DNA of 64,000 nucleotides from an uncultured Bacteroidales bacterium (GTDB taxonomy: Bacteria > Bacteroidota > Bacteroidia > Bacteroidales > F082), in the NCBI GenBank assembly GCA_946405575.1, contig CAMJHP010000006.1, positions 1-64,000 on the forward strand, read 5' to 3'. The notes beneath the pieces are model-generated. The model ran no database searches. It was not told where the DNA came from and saw only the letters and a list, made by a program, of their open reading frames with translations. Every line of letters starts with the position of its first letter. Positions within the stretch are counted from its first letter, which is position 1. A program made the position numbers and the translations under genes. Positions 17,141 to 24,338 of the stretch are shown piece after piece.

Positions 17141-17148
17141 CAAAATTA
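17141..17148 (-). promoter_or_regulatory. -7 box for the hamA-hamB operon
   Basis: TAATTTTG on the minus strand lies 12 nt upstream of the ATG at 17128. It fixes the start choice of hamA. No good -33 match was found. Confidence 0.55.
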
Positions 17149-17781
17149 GTGTTTTTTTCGGCATTATGGTATCGTTTACGTTTTTTTTCTTATAATGCAC
17201 CCCATAAACAAACACAGGAACTAAGATGAAAAACGAGTGGTTTTCAGGGAACTATAGACAAGATAATAAAAACAAATCTGAGCATTTTCGCCTCCATTAA
17301 GACACTTTCGCCACAAACCCTATAACTCGACAGTCTTTCAATAGAAAGTCTCCCAGAATTTGCTTATTAACTACATGGCACCCCAGTGGAGAAAGCCACA
17401 AACTCGGCCAACCAATTTTATCTTTTTGTGAACACACAGTATATTTCGAGGGAAAAATAACCGAAAAAAAGCAAGGGAGAATATAGAAAATAATTTCGAT
17501 GGAATATCATCGGGAACCCGTGTAAATCCACGGAATTTCATGAAATTTCCCAGAAAAATAAGTTAACATAGGTTTTTTGAATCAATCTACTTATTACCAA
17601 CAACTTAACATCAAAAAACCTCTACTGTATTTAATCGTTGTAAAATGTATCAAACTATGTACAAAAATAGGATAACTTATGTCTTCAAATAAGTCTAAAT
17701 AATTACTTATTTGAACACAAAAAAGGCCGTTAGTTAACCTAACAGCCTTTTTAATTTATTGATAATCAGTTGATTATCAGA
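17149..17781. other. Gene-free AT-rich region with inverted repeats
   Basis: No credible gene was found in this stretch at the right edge of the defence island. It contains an 11-bp inverted repeat AGGTTTTTTGA/TCAAAAAACCT (17570-17580 and 17611-17621), a second perfect 11-bp inverted repeat TTCAAATAAGT/ACTTATTTGAA (17684-17694 and 17705-17715), a terminator-like hairpin (17722-17750) and TGATAATCA/TGATTATCA (17760-17779). It could hold an untranslated RNA, operators or an old insertion boundary. Confidence 0.5.
17722..17755. terminator. Terminator-like hairpin (bidirectional)
   Basis: AAAGGC-GTTAG and CTAAC-GCCTTT form an interrupted stem with an A-run on the left and a T-run on the right, so it can act in either direction. 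It lies just downstream of the DUF2795 gene on the minus strand. Confidence 0.6.
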
Positions 17782-18003
17782 TTAATACTCATCCTCGTTG
17801 AAAAAAAAGTCATCCTTCGAAGGATAATCGGGCCAAAGGTCTTCGATGCGTTCGTATATCTCGCCTTCGTCTTCGATTTCCTGAAGGTTCTCTATGATTT
17901 CTTCTTGTGCGCCTGTACGCAAGGCCCAATCCAACAATTCATCACGGGTGGCTGGCCATGGAGCGTCTTCCAATTTTGAGGCTAATTCTAGTGTCCAATA
18001 CAT
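17782..18003 (-). CDS. DUF2795 domain protein, 73 residues
   Basis: This small acidic cytoplasmic protein starts MYWTLELASKLEDAPWPATR and continues with DELLDWALRTGA and EIIENLQEIEDEGE, the DUF2795 pattern: a compact helical module resembling a short nucleic-acid-binding fold. It ends in an acidic tail (DDFFFNEDEY). The whole protein is the domain, as usual in Bacteroidota. Its function is unknown. It is a single-gene unit with a very good promoter at 18042-18071 and a terminator hairpin after the stop. It marks the return to core genes right of the defence island. Confidence 0.85.
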   Translation of the reverse strand: MYWTLELASKLEDAPWPATRDELLDWALRTGAQEEIIENLQEIEDEGEIYERIEDLWPDYPSKDDFFFNEDEY

Positions 18004-18041
18004 TGTATTTTCGTTTTTTGTTTTACTCTTTTTTGAGGGCG

Positions 18042-18071
18042 CAAAAGTACAAGTATTTTTGGAACTAGCAA
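18042..18071 (-). promoter_or_regulatory. Promoter for the DUF2795 gene
   Basis: On the minus strand TTG (18069-18071) is followed after 19 nt by TACTTTTG (18042-18049), a close match to the Bacteroidota -33/-7 consensus. Confidence 0.7.
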
Positions 18072-18098
18072 GGGCTTTTTTGTATAAATAACAAATTT

Positions 18099-18659
18099 TT
18101 ATTTATTTGATTCCCAATTATTTTCGTCAACTTTGTCTAAAAAGCCAAAATATCTTGCCAAAACAAAGAAATAATCTGACAGCCGATTCAGGTACTTCAA
18201 ATCGAGTGCATCGATGGGATGTTGGGCCGCCAAACGCCAGCCTTGACGCTCGGCACGCCGGCATACCGTACGACACACATGGGCATAAGAAGCCTTTAGA
18301 TTGCCACCCGGAATGACAAAGCTCCTTAACTCTGGCAGTTGCTCGTTCATCACGTCGATTTCGTGCTCAATGAAGGCAATATCATCAGCAGTCAACACAG
18401 GAATCATCTTTTTGACCTCGGAGTTTTCATCCAAGGCAAAATGCGACTCAATGGTGAACAACTTGTTCTGCACGGTGTCCAACACGGTCTTCATCTTGTC
18501 AGTGACACCTTCCTGATCATAAAGCACACCGATGAAGGCACTCAGTTCATCGACAGTGCCGTAGGCCTCTACTCTATCATCATATTTTGCAACGCGCAGG
18601 CCACCTATTAAAGAGGTCTTGCCTTCGTCACCCGTTTTCGTGTAGGTAATGTTTTTCAT
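18099..18659 (-). CDS. Cob(I)alamin adenosyltransferase, PduO type
   Basis: The 186-residue cytoplasmic enzyme transfers the adenosyl group of ATP to cob(I)alamin to make adenosylcobalamin. Its PduO-family signatures are TKTGDEGKTSL near residue 7, the ATP-binding segment RVEAYGTVDELSAFIG (29-44), CRRAERQ near 129-137 and LNRLSDYFFVLAR near 154-166. Its length is that of single-domain PduO/MMAB-type enzymes. The neighbours are unrelated, so the coenzyme probably serves general cellular B12 enzymes such as methylmalonyl-CoA mutase. Confidence 0.93.
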   Translation of the reverse strand: MKNITYTKTGDEGKTSLIGGLRVAKYDDRVEAYGTVDELSAFIGVLYDQEGVTDKMKTVLDTVQNKLFTIESHFALDENSEVKKMIPVLTADDIAFIEHEIDVMNEQLPELRSFVIPGGNLKASYAHVCRTVCRRAERQGWRLAAQHPIDALDLKYLNRLSDYFFVLARYFGFLDKVDENNWESNK

Positions 18660-18738
18660 CGTAATTCTTTTTTATCACAAAACCGACAAAACAATCAAAA
18701 CCTTTCGTGAGTTGTGGCTACGCAACCGCGTCGCCGCC

Positions 18739-18765
18739 GGAAAGCAGCCGGTTGGCGTGCTTTCC
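18739..18765. repeat. Small palindrome between genes
   Basis: GGAAAGCAGCC (18739-18749) faces GGCGTGCTTTCC (18754-18765) across a 4-nt loop. It lies in the 155-bp gap between two minus-strand genes. Confidence 0.5.
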
Positions 18766-18814
18766 ACACTCTTTCTGTTGTTTTGTGAGTTTTGCATATT
18801 TTGTGAAATCAATT

Positions 18815-19483
18815 CTAATATTTTAACACAAAGTCCTGCTTCTCAATGCCTTCGCGGAAAAAGACCATACCGATGCAATACAAGTCGAAAGTGACTGAAA
18901 CATCTTCATCAGCTTTGATTTCCTCCCAAGCATCTTCCATTGCCTTATTATGATGGATACCTTCGAAGACAAACACCGAATCTGCCGTTTTATAATTCAA
19001 GCAATCAACGAGATAATCCCATGTGTCATCCTCAAAAGAGCCACGACTGAAAAAGACAAAGCCTGTGTTAAGCCGCCGAAAATGCTCCGAATCGAACTCT
19101 GCAGGCTGGATGCGGTTCACATTGACGGCTCCCATCGAATTCAAGGTTTCCAAAAAACTCTCCGACTGTTCCAAATAGACTTTGGTCAGCATATGGCCTA
19201 AAGCCATTGCAGAGGCATTCAACGCCGTGATATGGCCAAATGAAACCACCGAATCAGGCTCGAAATAGCGCACCATACGATAAAGCAAACGGCTTTGCTT
19301 ACGAAGGTTGTAATTGATATGCTTCCTTTTGTCCAATAATCGTGCGATGCGGTAAATAGTGTCGTAGTCGCGATTGGAACCGCTGTCATTCAATACCTTG
19401 CGCATAAAGTCGTACACAAAAGGCGAGTGTATCGAGTACTCATTTTTACGTTTCAACAGATATTTCAAGTAACTGCCAATCAT
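18815..19483 (-). CDS. Methyltransferase-like protein of Bacteroidota (degenerate SAM motif)
   Basis: The protein has 222 residues. It begins with a Bacteroidota family pattern: MIGSYLKYLLKRKNEYSIHS, then PFVYDFMRKVL. The middle has a Rossmann-like order (VVSFGHITALNASAMALG), but the glycine-rich S-adenosylmethionine loop is poor, and the C-terminal segment GIHHNKAMEDAWEEIK plus FDLYCIGMVFFREG matches the end of small-molecule O-methyltransferase-like proteins. It is probably a class I methyltransferase fold; activity is uncertain because the binding loop is weak. It lies 3 bp after the stop of the secreted protein at 19487, so the two are probably co-transcribed. Confidence 0.6.
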   Translation of the reverse strand: MIGSYLKYLLKRKNEYSIHSPFVYDFMRKVLNDSGSNRDYDTIYRIARLLDKRKHINYNLRKQSRLLYRMVRYFEPDSVVSFGHITALNASAMALGHMLTKVYLEQSESFLETLNSMGAVNVNRIQPAEFDSEHFRRLNTGFVFFSRGSFEDDTWDYLVDCLNYKTADSVFVFEGIHHNKAMEDAWEEIKADEDVSVTFDLYCIGMVFFREGIEKQDFVLKY

Positions 19484-19486
19484 AAT

Positions 19487-21034
19487 TCAATCATATTGAA
19501 TCTTTTGCAAATAAAACACAGTCCGCCTCGGCTTGGGCTGACTGCCGTTTTGGATGATTTGTGAGCCGAATATCAAAAAACGGCTACCATACCATTTCGT
19601 CATCTGGGCAAAATACTCATCCTCCACATAGTCAGCGCCATATATGGGAGATAGTTTCTCTTCTTGTTGGTTCATCAACGGCTGGCCTTGAGCATCAAAA
19701 GCGGTATAACGCAACTTATTGTGATCTGGCGAGGCAACGACAAGTTCATCATAACAAACGCCTTCTGAAGAATGAGGAAAGAGGTCGTACGTCAATTCAT
19801 TGTCGAACTTCACCGACTGTTGCCATTGCAGGTGGCCCTCGCGGTCAAAAGCGAGGATGACTTCACTAAAGAAGTCGTAACCATCAAACACAGTATAAGT
19901 ATAAGGATAGCCGCCATAATAGCCATAGTTCATACGAGTTTCTGTATGGTAATAAGGCATAAAAGCCTCCACAGCAAAAACGGTTAAGTCACCGAAATCA
20001 GTCAGACGTGGCGTAAGGAACTGGAATGTAATCTCACTTTTGGTCGCTTTCTGGTTGTTGCTCAGCTTTAGCTTTTCCTCACGCAATCGCACACGGTCAG
20101 AAGCAGACAGGGCATGTTCAATTTCAGGCATATCCTTGAATAAGAAAACTTTACTATCAGAAGCTCCTACATCGAAACGCATCCACACTACCCCAACACT
20201 TTCCTTGTCGAAATCCTCGGTCACGCCTTGCAAACTGACCTTACGTCCCGTTTCACGTTCTAAAGTGCCAATGACCACAAGGTTTCCGCTTTCATCAAAA
20301 CAAAACACCATGCGACCCAATGCAGCATTAGGAATGTTGTCGTAACGGTAACTAGCTTGCAAGTTGCCAACTGAAGAATAGACCAAGAAGGAAGTCGAGA
20401 CAAAATGCTTGTTTTCGTATTCCTTAGCCGCCACAACGAAACACTGTTCTTTGGCAAAAGATTGGGTTTGGAACAAGACAAAACTGCCCGATGACGGCGA
20501 CACTGTGCGGCAAGAATTGTTGGTCAGGTCATAGAAATACAAAGCTCCATTACCATTCTTGTTGTTGAGTGCCATCATCATCGTGCCGCCAGCGACTTCC
20601 ACCGAAAGCGGCACCGACTTCTCAGGCAATTTGTTCCAAAAGGTCTGGTAACTCTTTTCTTGCCGGTTGAAGCTCACCACAATAAAGTCCAAGGTGTCGG
20701 AAGCCTTCTTATTGCCATCGTTAATAAATAGGAAAGTTGCAAAACGGTCGTTGTTGCCCGCGTCAACGAACTTGAACTTTTCGGGCAGAGGAATCAAGTC
20801 GCTGTGGGTCTCGTAGAGGCTACTATCGAGGCAGGCGAAGTTCCACAAACGATGTCTGTCCTTATCAGTCTTTTCGGTCTCGTAAAGCATAAGACCTCCT
20901 TGCTCGCCAAACGACTGGAAGTGGCAGCCCTGTTCCTTGTGCCAACGGTTCACCTCATAGCGCACGGGCTCCACCTGCTGGGCCGAAACCCAGCCAACGA
21001 GGAACAAGATTGCTATGAGGAGGAGTTTTTTCAT
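19487..21034 (-). CDS. Secreted hypothetical protein, 515 residues
   Basis: The chosen Met at 21034 gives a clean Sec signal peptide (MKKLLLIAILFLVGWVSAQQ) with cleavage after the Ala near residue 18; the frame extends 22 codons further upstream without signal character. The mature part is rich in beta-strand patterns and recurring FDxxG and FxxxxNL-type turns, and could be a beta-propeller, but no family signature is seen. There is no T9SS sorting domain or lipobox, so a periplasmic or outer-surface location is likely. It is followed after 3 bp by the methyltransferase-like gene. Confidence 0.65.
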   Translation of the reverse strand: MKKLLLIAILFLVGWVSAQQVEPVRYEVNRWHKEQGCHFQSFGEQGGLMLYETEKTDKDRHRLWNFACLDSSLYETHSDLIPLPEKFKFVDAGNNDRFATFLFINDGNKKASDTLDFIVVSFNRQEKSYQTFWNKLPEKSVPLSVEVAGGTMMMALNNKNGNGALYFYDLTNNSCRTVSPSSGSFVLFQTQSFAKEQCFVVAAKEYENKHFVSTSFLVYSSVGNLQASYRYDNIPNAALGRMVFCFDESGNLVVIGTLERETGRKVSLQGVTEDFDKESVGVVWMRFDVGASDSKVFLFKDMPEIEHALSASDRVRLREEKLKLSNNQKATKSEITFQFLTPRLTDFGDLTVFAVEAFMPYYHTETRMNYGYYGGYPYTYTVFDGYDFFSEVILAFDREGHLQWQQSVKFDNELTYDLFPHSSEGVCYDELVVASPDHNKLRYTAFDAQGQPLMNQQEEKLSPIYGADYVEDEYFAQMTKWYGSRFLIFGSQIIQNGSQPKPRRTVFYLQKIQYD

Positions 21035-21083
21035 CTTGTCGTCGCTTTGCGTCATTGACTCCGTCGAATCTTCGATTTGCAAA

Positions 21084-21140
21084 GAGGAACGACGAAGCAA
21101 TCCAGGGGATAAGCTTGTTGTCTGGATTGCTTCGTTCCTC
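21084..21140. repeat. Palindromic repeat element
   Basis: GAGGAACGACGAAGCAATCCAG (21084-21105; 22 nt, arms broken by a CGA insertion) faces CTGGATTGCTTCGTTCCTC (21122-21140). The arms match fully apart from the 3-nt CGA. It looks like a REP-type hairpin element between two secreted-protein genes. Confidence 0.65.
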
Positions 21141-21163
21141 GCAATGACGTGATTGCGTCTGTA

Positions 21164-22807
21164 TTAAAACTTCACAAACTTGGAAACTGACGTAGTGCCG
21201 TCAGCAAAGCGGAAATTGACGAAATAAACGCCATTCACCAGTTCGTTGACATCAAGTTGGGCTTGACCGGCAGTCATATTTGTTTCGCTCACCTTGCGGC
21301 CCGTCATATCGATGATACTGACTTGGGCATCGCTATTGAGTGTAAACGACACCTGCTCACGGGCGGGATTGGGATAGAGGCTGATGGATTGAAGGTTGTT
21401 ATCACTCACTACTGAAACAAACTTCATACCCATTATTTTCACATAATCGATTTCCCATGAAGAGGCAGCGTCGTCGGTGCTTGTATATAGGAAAGCAAAA
21501 TAATAATGGCCCGCTTCAGGCTGAATCATGACATACTGACCAGATTCAGTCCATTCGTAATTGCCTGGCGAATAATCGAAAGCATCGGAAATATCTTCCC
21601 ATTCGAAATCACTGGGATCACTTTGACCGTCATAATCAGAAGAGACAAACACTTGTATCGAATTACCGTCATACTTCATGGCCGAACGGAACTCAAAAGT
21701 GATTTCTTCCCATTCATCAGCACCAATTTCAATGGCAGGACTGATGAGCCAGTCTTCGTTCCTATGAGCAGAACTTTCAGCATAACCATTCATATAAGCA
21801 TAAGTTATGCCTTGGTGTTCTCCATGTTGCCACCCTTGGTCACCATAGGCATCGTAAGCCGAGAACACACCCAATTCAACATCAAAGTCTTCAAAGAGAA
21901 TTACATCAATGTTTTCTGTCGTGGCCTCAGCCGTAGGATAAGTTCCATCGGTCTTGTAGTCGATGTTGGCGCCGCTGTTGGTGTAGGGGAAGATGGCAAA
22001 ATGATAGGTAGTACCGCTTTGCAAACCACTAAAGGTAATAGTTTGAGCGCCATAAGCCACGTTCTTGGCAAGGTCGCCGTCGGCAACGGGAGTGCCATCG
22101 GTGGGAACGGTGATGTTGCCCGTTGAAGCTAATACAAGATACTTGTGAGGAAGTTGTGCACCAGTTGCATCTGTCCAAGTGAGGGTCACGTCTGTAGCAT
22201 CAACCATAGGATTGAAGTTGGTGGGATAGTTGCTTGGTTCCGGATCAGGCTCGGCAGCGCCACCAGCCTTGAAGAAATAGACTGGAGCAGCCACATTCGA
22301 CGACTCCTTATAGCAGCCGAACAAAGTGGAAGTGATGTTGTAACGCATATAGCACTGCTCCACACCGCCATTGCTTACGGGCACCATACCGCCTTCGTCA
22401 CCGTCGGTGATGGTCCAGCGACCGTTGTCCGTCAGGTCGGTTTGTGTACGGAGGTAGTTGCCACCGCCAGCAGCATAGAGATAACCGTTATTGAGCGGGT
22501 CATAAATGGTCCAAGCACCGGGAGCACCGTCAAGAGTGAACTCGAAAGGAGCCTCCTGTTGTGAGGGGTTGGTGGCCACGGTGACCGAAATGACACCGCC
22601 ATTTTCATCGATAGCGAGAGCATGGCGGTTGTTAGACTTCTGGTAACCCATAATGAAGGCTTGACCATCATTATCGTAGCCTACCAAGACATACTGTGCA
22701 CCCGCCTCAAGCTGTGAGGCCGAGTTGACCATGGTATAGGTCGTTTGAGCGATGCCACTGAGCGAAAGGAGCAGCATGGCCACTAATGAGAATAGAACTT
22801 TTTTCAT
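21164..22807 (-). CDS. T9SS cargo protein with fibronectin-III-like and jelly-roll domains
   Basis: The protein has 547 residues from the Met at 22807 (MKKVLFSLVAMLLLSLSGIAQ), a Sec signal peptide. After an N-terminal ~150-residue beta-rich domain comes a fibronectin-III-like module, with sequence such as TDVTLTWTDATGAQLP and SGLQSGTTYHFAIFPYT. A choice-of-anchor-type beta domain follows (LFEDFDVELGVF...WLISPAIEIG...FAFLYTS). The last ~75 residues are a type A T9SS sorting domain with SLYPNPAREQV, IIDMTGRKV, NGVYFVNF and the terminal VSKFVKF. It is exported and probably anchored on the cell surface. Its ligand or role is unknown. Confidence 0.85.
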   Translation of the reverse strand: MKKVLFSLVAMLLLSLSGIAQTTYTMVNSASQLEAGAQYVLVGYDNDGQAFIMGYQKSNNRHALAIDENGGVISVTVATNPSQQEAPFEFTLDGAPGAWTIYDPLNNGYLYAAGGGNYLRTQTDLTDNGRWTITDGDEGGMVPVSNGGVEQCYMRYNITSTLFGCYKESSNVAAPVYFFKAGGAAEPDPEPSNYPTNFNPMVDATDVTLTWTDATGAQLPHKYLVLASTGNITVPTDGTPVADGDLAKNVAYGAQTITFSGLQSGTTYHFAIFPYTNSGANIDYKTDGTYPTAEATTENIDVILFEDFDVELGVFSAYDAYGDQGWQHGEHQGITYAYMNGYAESSAHRNEDWLISPAIEIGADEWEEITFEFRSAMKYDGNSIQVFVSSDYDGQSDPSDFEWEDISDAFDYSPGNYEWTESGQYVMIQPEAGHYYFAFLYTSTDDAASSWEIDYVKIMGMKFVSVVSDNNLQSISLYPNPAREQVSFTLNSDAQVSIIDMTGRKVSETNMTAGQAQLDVNELVNGVYFVNFRFADGTTSVSKFVKF

Positions 22808-22871
22808 TTTGTTAGATTTTATGTTTGACAATTAGTTAGATTCAAAACTCAAGATTTAAGATTCAAAATTC

Positions 22872-23123
22872 TTACAAGTCAAGGGTTTGGGCTTGTTCTA
22901 CGGCCTTGATTTCAGGGATGACTTTCTTCATCACGGACTCGATGCCGTTTTTGAGGGTCGAACGGCTGTGGGGGCAGTTGCCACAGGCACCTGTCAGTTC
23001 CACAATGACGGTGTTGTCGTCGGTGAGTTCCACGAAGTTGACGTCGCCGCCGTCCTGCTGGAGGTAGGGACGCACTTGTTCGAGGACGTTTTTGACTTTT
23101 CTGAGGATGGTTTCTTTATCCAT
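22872..23123 (-). CDS. NifU C-terminal-like Fe-S carrier (Nfu)
   Basis: The 83-residue protein begins MDKETILRKVKNVLEQVRPY and is the stand-alone Nfu domain. The core LQQDGGDVNFVEL and the cluster-binding CGNCPHS (two cysteines in CxxC) are intact. Two Nfu chains bind one 4Fe-4S cluster between their CxxC motifs and pass it to apo-enzymes in the cytoplasm. It lies 108 bp downstream of the Mrp-family gene, another cluster carrier, and is probably co-transcribed with it. A Met six codons upstream is an alternative start. Confidence 0.92.
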   Translation of the reverse strand: MDKETILRKVKNVLEQVRPYLQQDGGDVNFVELTDDNTVIVELTGACGNCPHSRSTLKNGIESVMKKVIPEIKAVEQAQTLDL

Positions 23124-23231
23124 ATTTATCTTTTTTCTCACGCAGAATCCGCTGAAATCGCTGAAACTGCCGGACGCTTAGTTTTCATCGCTTTGCGCTT
23201 CACATAATTCAGCGAACTTTGCGTGCAAATA

Positions 23232-24254
23232 TCATTTCATATCTATTATTTCGTGTGCAATCTTGTCGAAGGCCTTCGTGACCGGCGAGTCGGCATCCAA
23301 AGCAAGCGGGACACCAGCATCACCACATTCGGCAATCTTCTCTGTGATAGGAATTTGACCGAGGAGCGGCACACCCAATTGGTCGGCAAACGCTTTGCCC
23401 ATTTCCTTGCCGAAGATGTAGTATTTCTTCTCAGGCATATCAGAAGGTGTAAAGAAAGCCATGTTCTCAACCAATCCGTAAATCGGGATTTGTAAGGCCT
23501 CTTCCTTAAACATCATCGCGGCACGAAGTACATCGGCGAAGGCTACTTTTTGCGGGGTGGTCACGATGAGTGCACCCGACACGTTGTATTGCTGTGCCAA
23601 TGTCAGTTGGATGTCGCCCGTTCCAGGAGGCATATCGACCACCATCCAGTCAAGTTCACCCCAAAGGGTGTCATTCATCAACTGGTTCAAGGCACTGGTG
23701 GCCATAGGTCCACGCCAGATGAGCGGTCGGTCGACATCGACAAAGCATCCGATGCTCATCAGCTTGATGCCAAAGCGTTCAAGGGGTAGCATCACGGTTT
23801 TGCCGTCTTTCTCGTAAGCACCAGGTTGTTCATTGCCGAGACCAAACATCATCGGGACGGAAGGACCATAGATATCAGCATCAATCAAGCCCACACGCTG
23901 GTTGGCACGCGCCAAAGCGATGGCAAGATTAGCCGCCACTGTCGATTTGCCGACGCCACCCTTACCAGATGCCACAGCAATAATATGCTTCACCTTCGAA
24001 AGAGCGGTTTTCTCCTCCACCACCTTGATTTCAATGTCAATACCTTCACCGAAAACTTCGGTCAAGGTGCGCTTGGCACCGTTCACCAAGATGTCGTTCT
24101 TTGGATCGTTGGCGTGTTCCATAACGAGGTCGAAACGAATGGCATTGTCCTTAACCATCAGGTTTTCAACCATATTCAAAGCAATGATATTATCCCCCTT
24201 AGGGAAATAAATGACGTCCTTCAGGACTTCCTGTACATTTTCTTTATTTAGCAT
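23232..24254 (-). CDS. apbC: Mrp/ApbC-family Fe-S cluster carrier ATPase
   Basis: The 340-residue protein has an N-terminal MIP18/DUF59 domain (about residues 1-90) fused to a deviant Walker A P-loop ATPase: GKGGVGKST near 113-121, DADIYGPSVP near 144-153 and DMPPGTGDIQLT near 217-228. The family transfers 4Fe-4S clusters to target proteins in the cytoplasm. The CxxC pair near the C-terminus found in many relatives is not apparent; a single Cys lies in AECGDAGVP. A TACCTTTG promoter box lies at 24286-24293. The following gene is nfu, a functional neighbour. Confidence 0.92.
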   Translation of the reverse strand: MLNKENVQEVLKDVIYFPKGDNIIALNMVENLMVKDNAIRFDLVMEHANDPKNDILVNGAKRTLTEVFGEGIDIEIKVVEEKTALSKVKHIIAVASGKGGVGKSTVAANLAIALARANQRVGLIDADIYGPSVPMMFGLGNEQPGAYEKDGKTVMLPLERFGIKLMSIGCFVDVDRPLIWRGPMATSALNQLMNDTLWGELDWMVVDMPPGTGDIQLTLAQQYNVSGALIVTTPQKVAFADVLRAAMMFKEEALQIPIYGLVENMAFFTPSDMPEKKYYIFGKEMGKAFADQLGVPLLGQIPITEKIAECGDAGVPLALDADSPVTKAFDKIAHEIIDMK

Positions 24255-24285
24255 AATGTTTCTAAAATGATTCTAAATTACACTG

Positions 24286-24293
24286 CAAAGGTA
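24286..24293 (-). promoter_or_regulatory. -7 box for the Mrp/Nfu genes
   Basis: TACCTTTG on the minus strand, 31 nt upstream of the ATG at 24254. Confidence 0.55.
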
Positions 24294-24338
24294 AGAAATA
24301 GTTTAGAGTTGAGAGTGCAGAGTTTAGAGTTTTTTTGT

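Noticed and set aside
17216-17760. tRNA gene or attachment site at the island edge
   Set aside because: No cloverleaf, TTC-loop motif or flanking direct repeat could be recognised.
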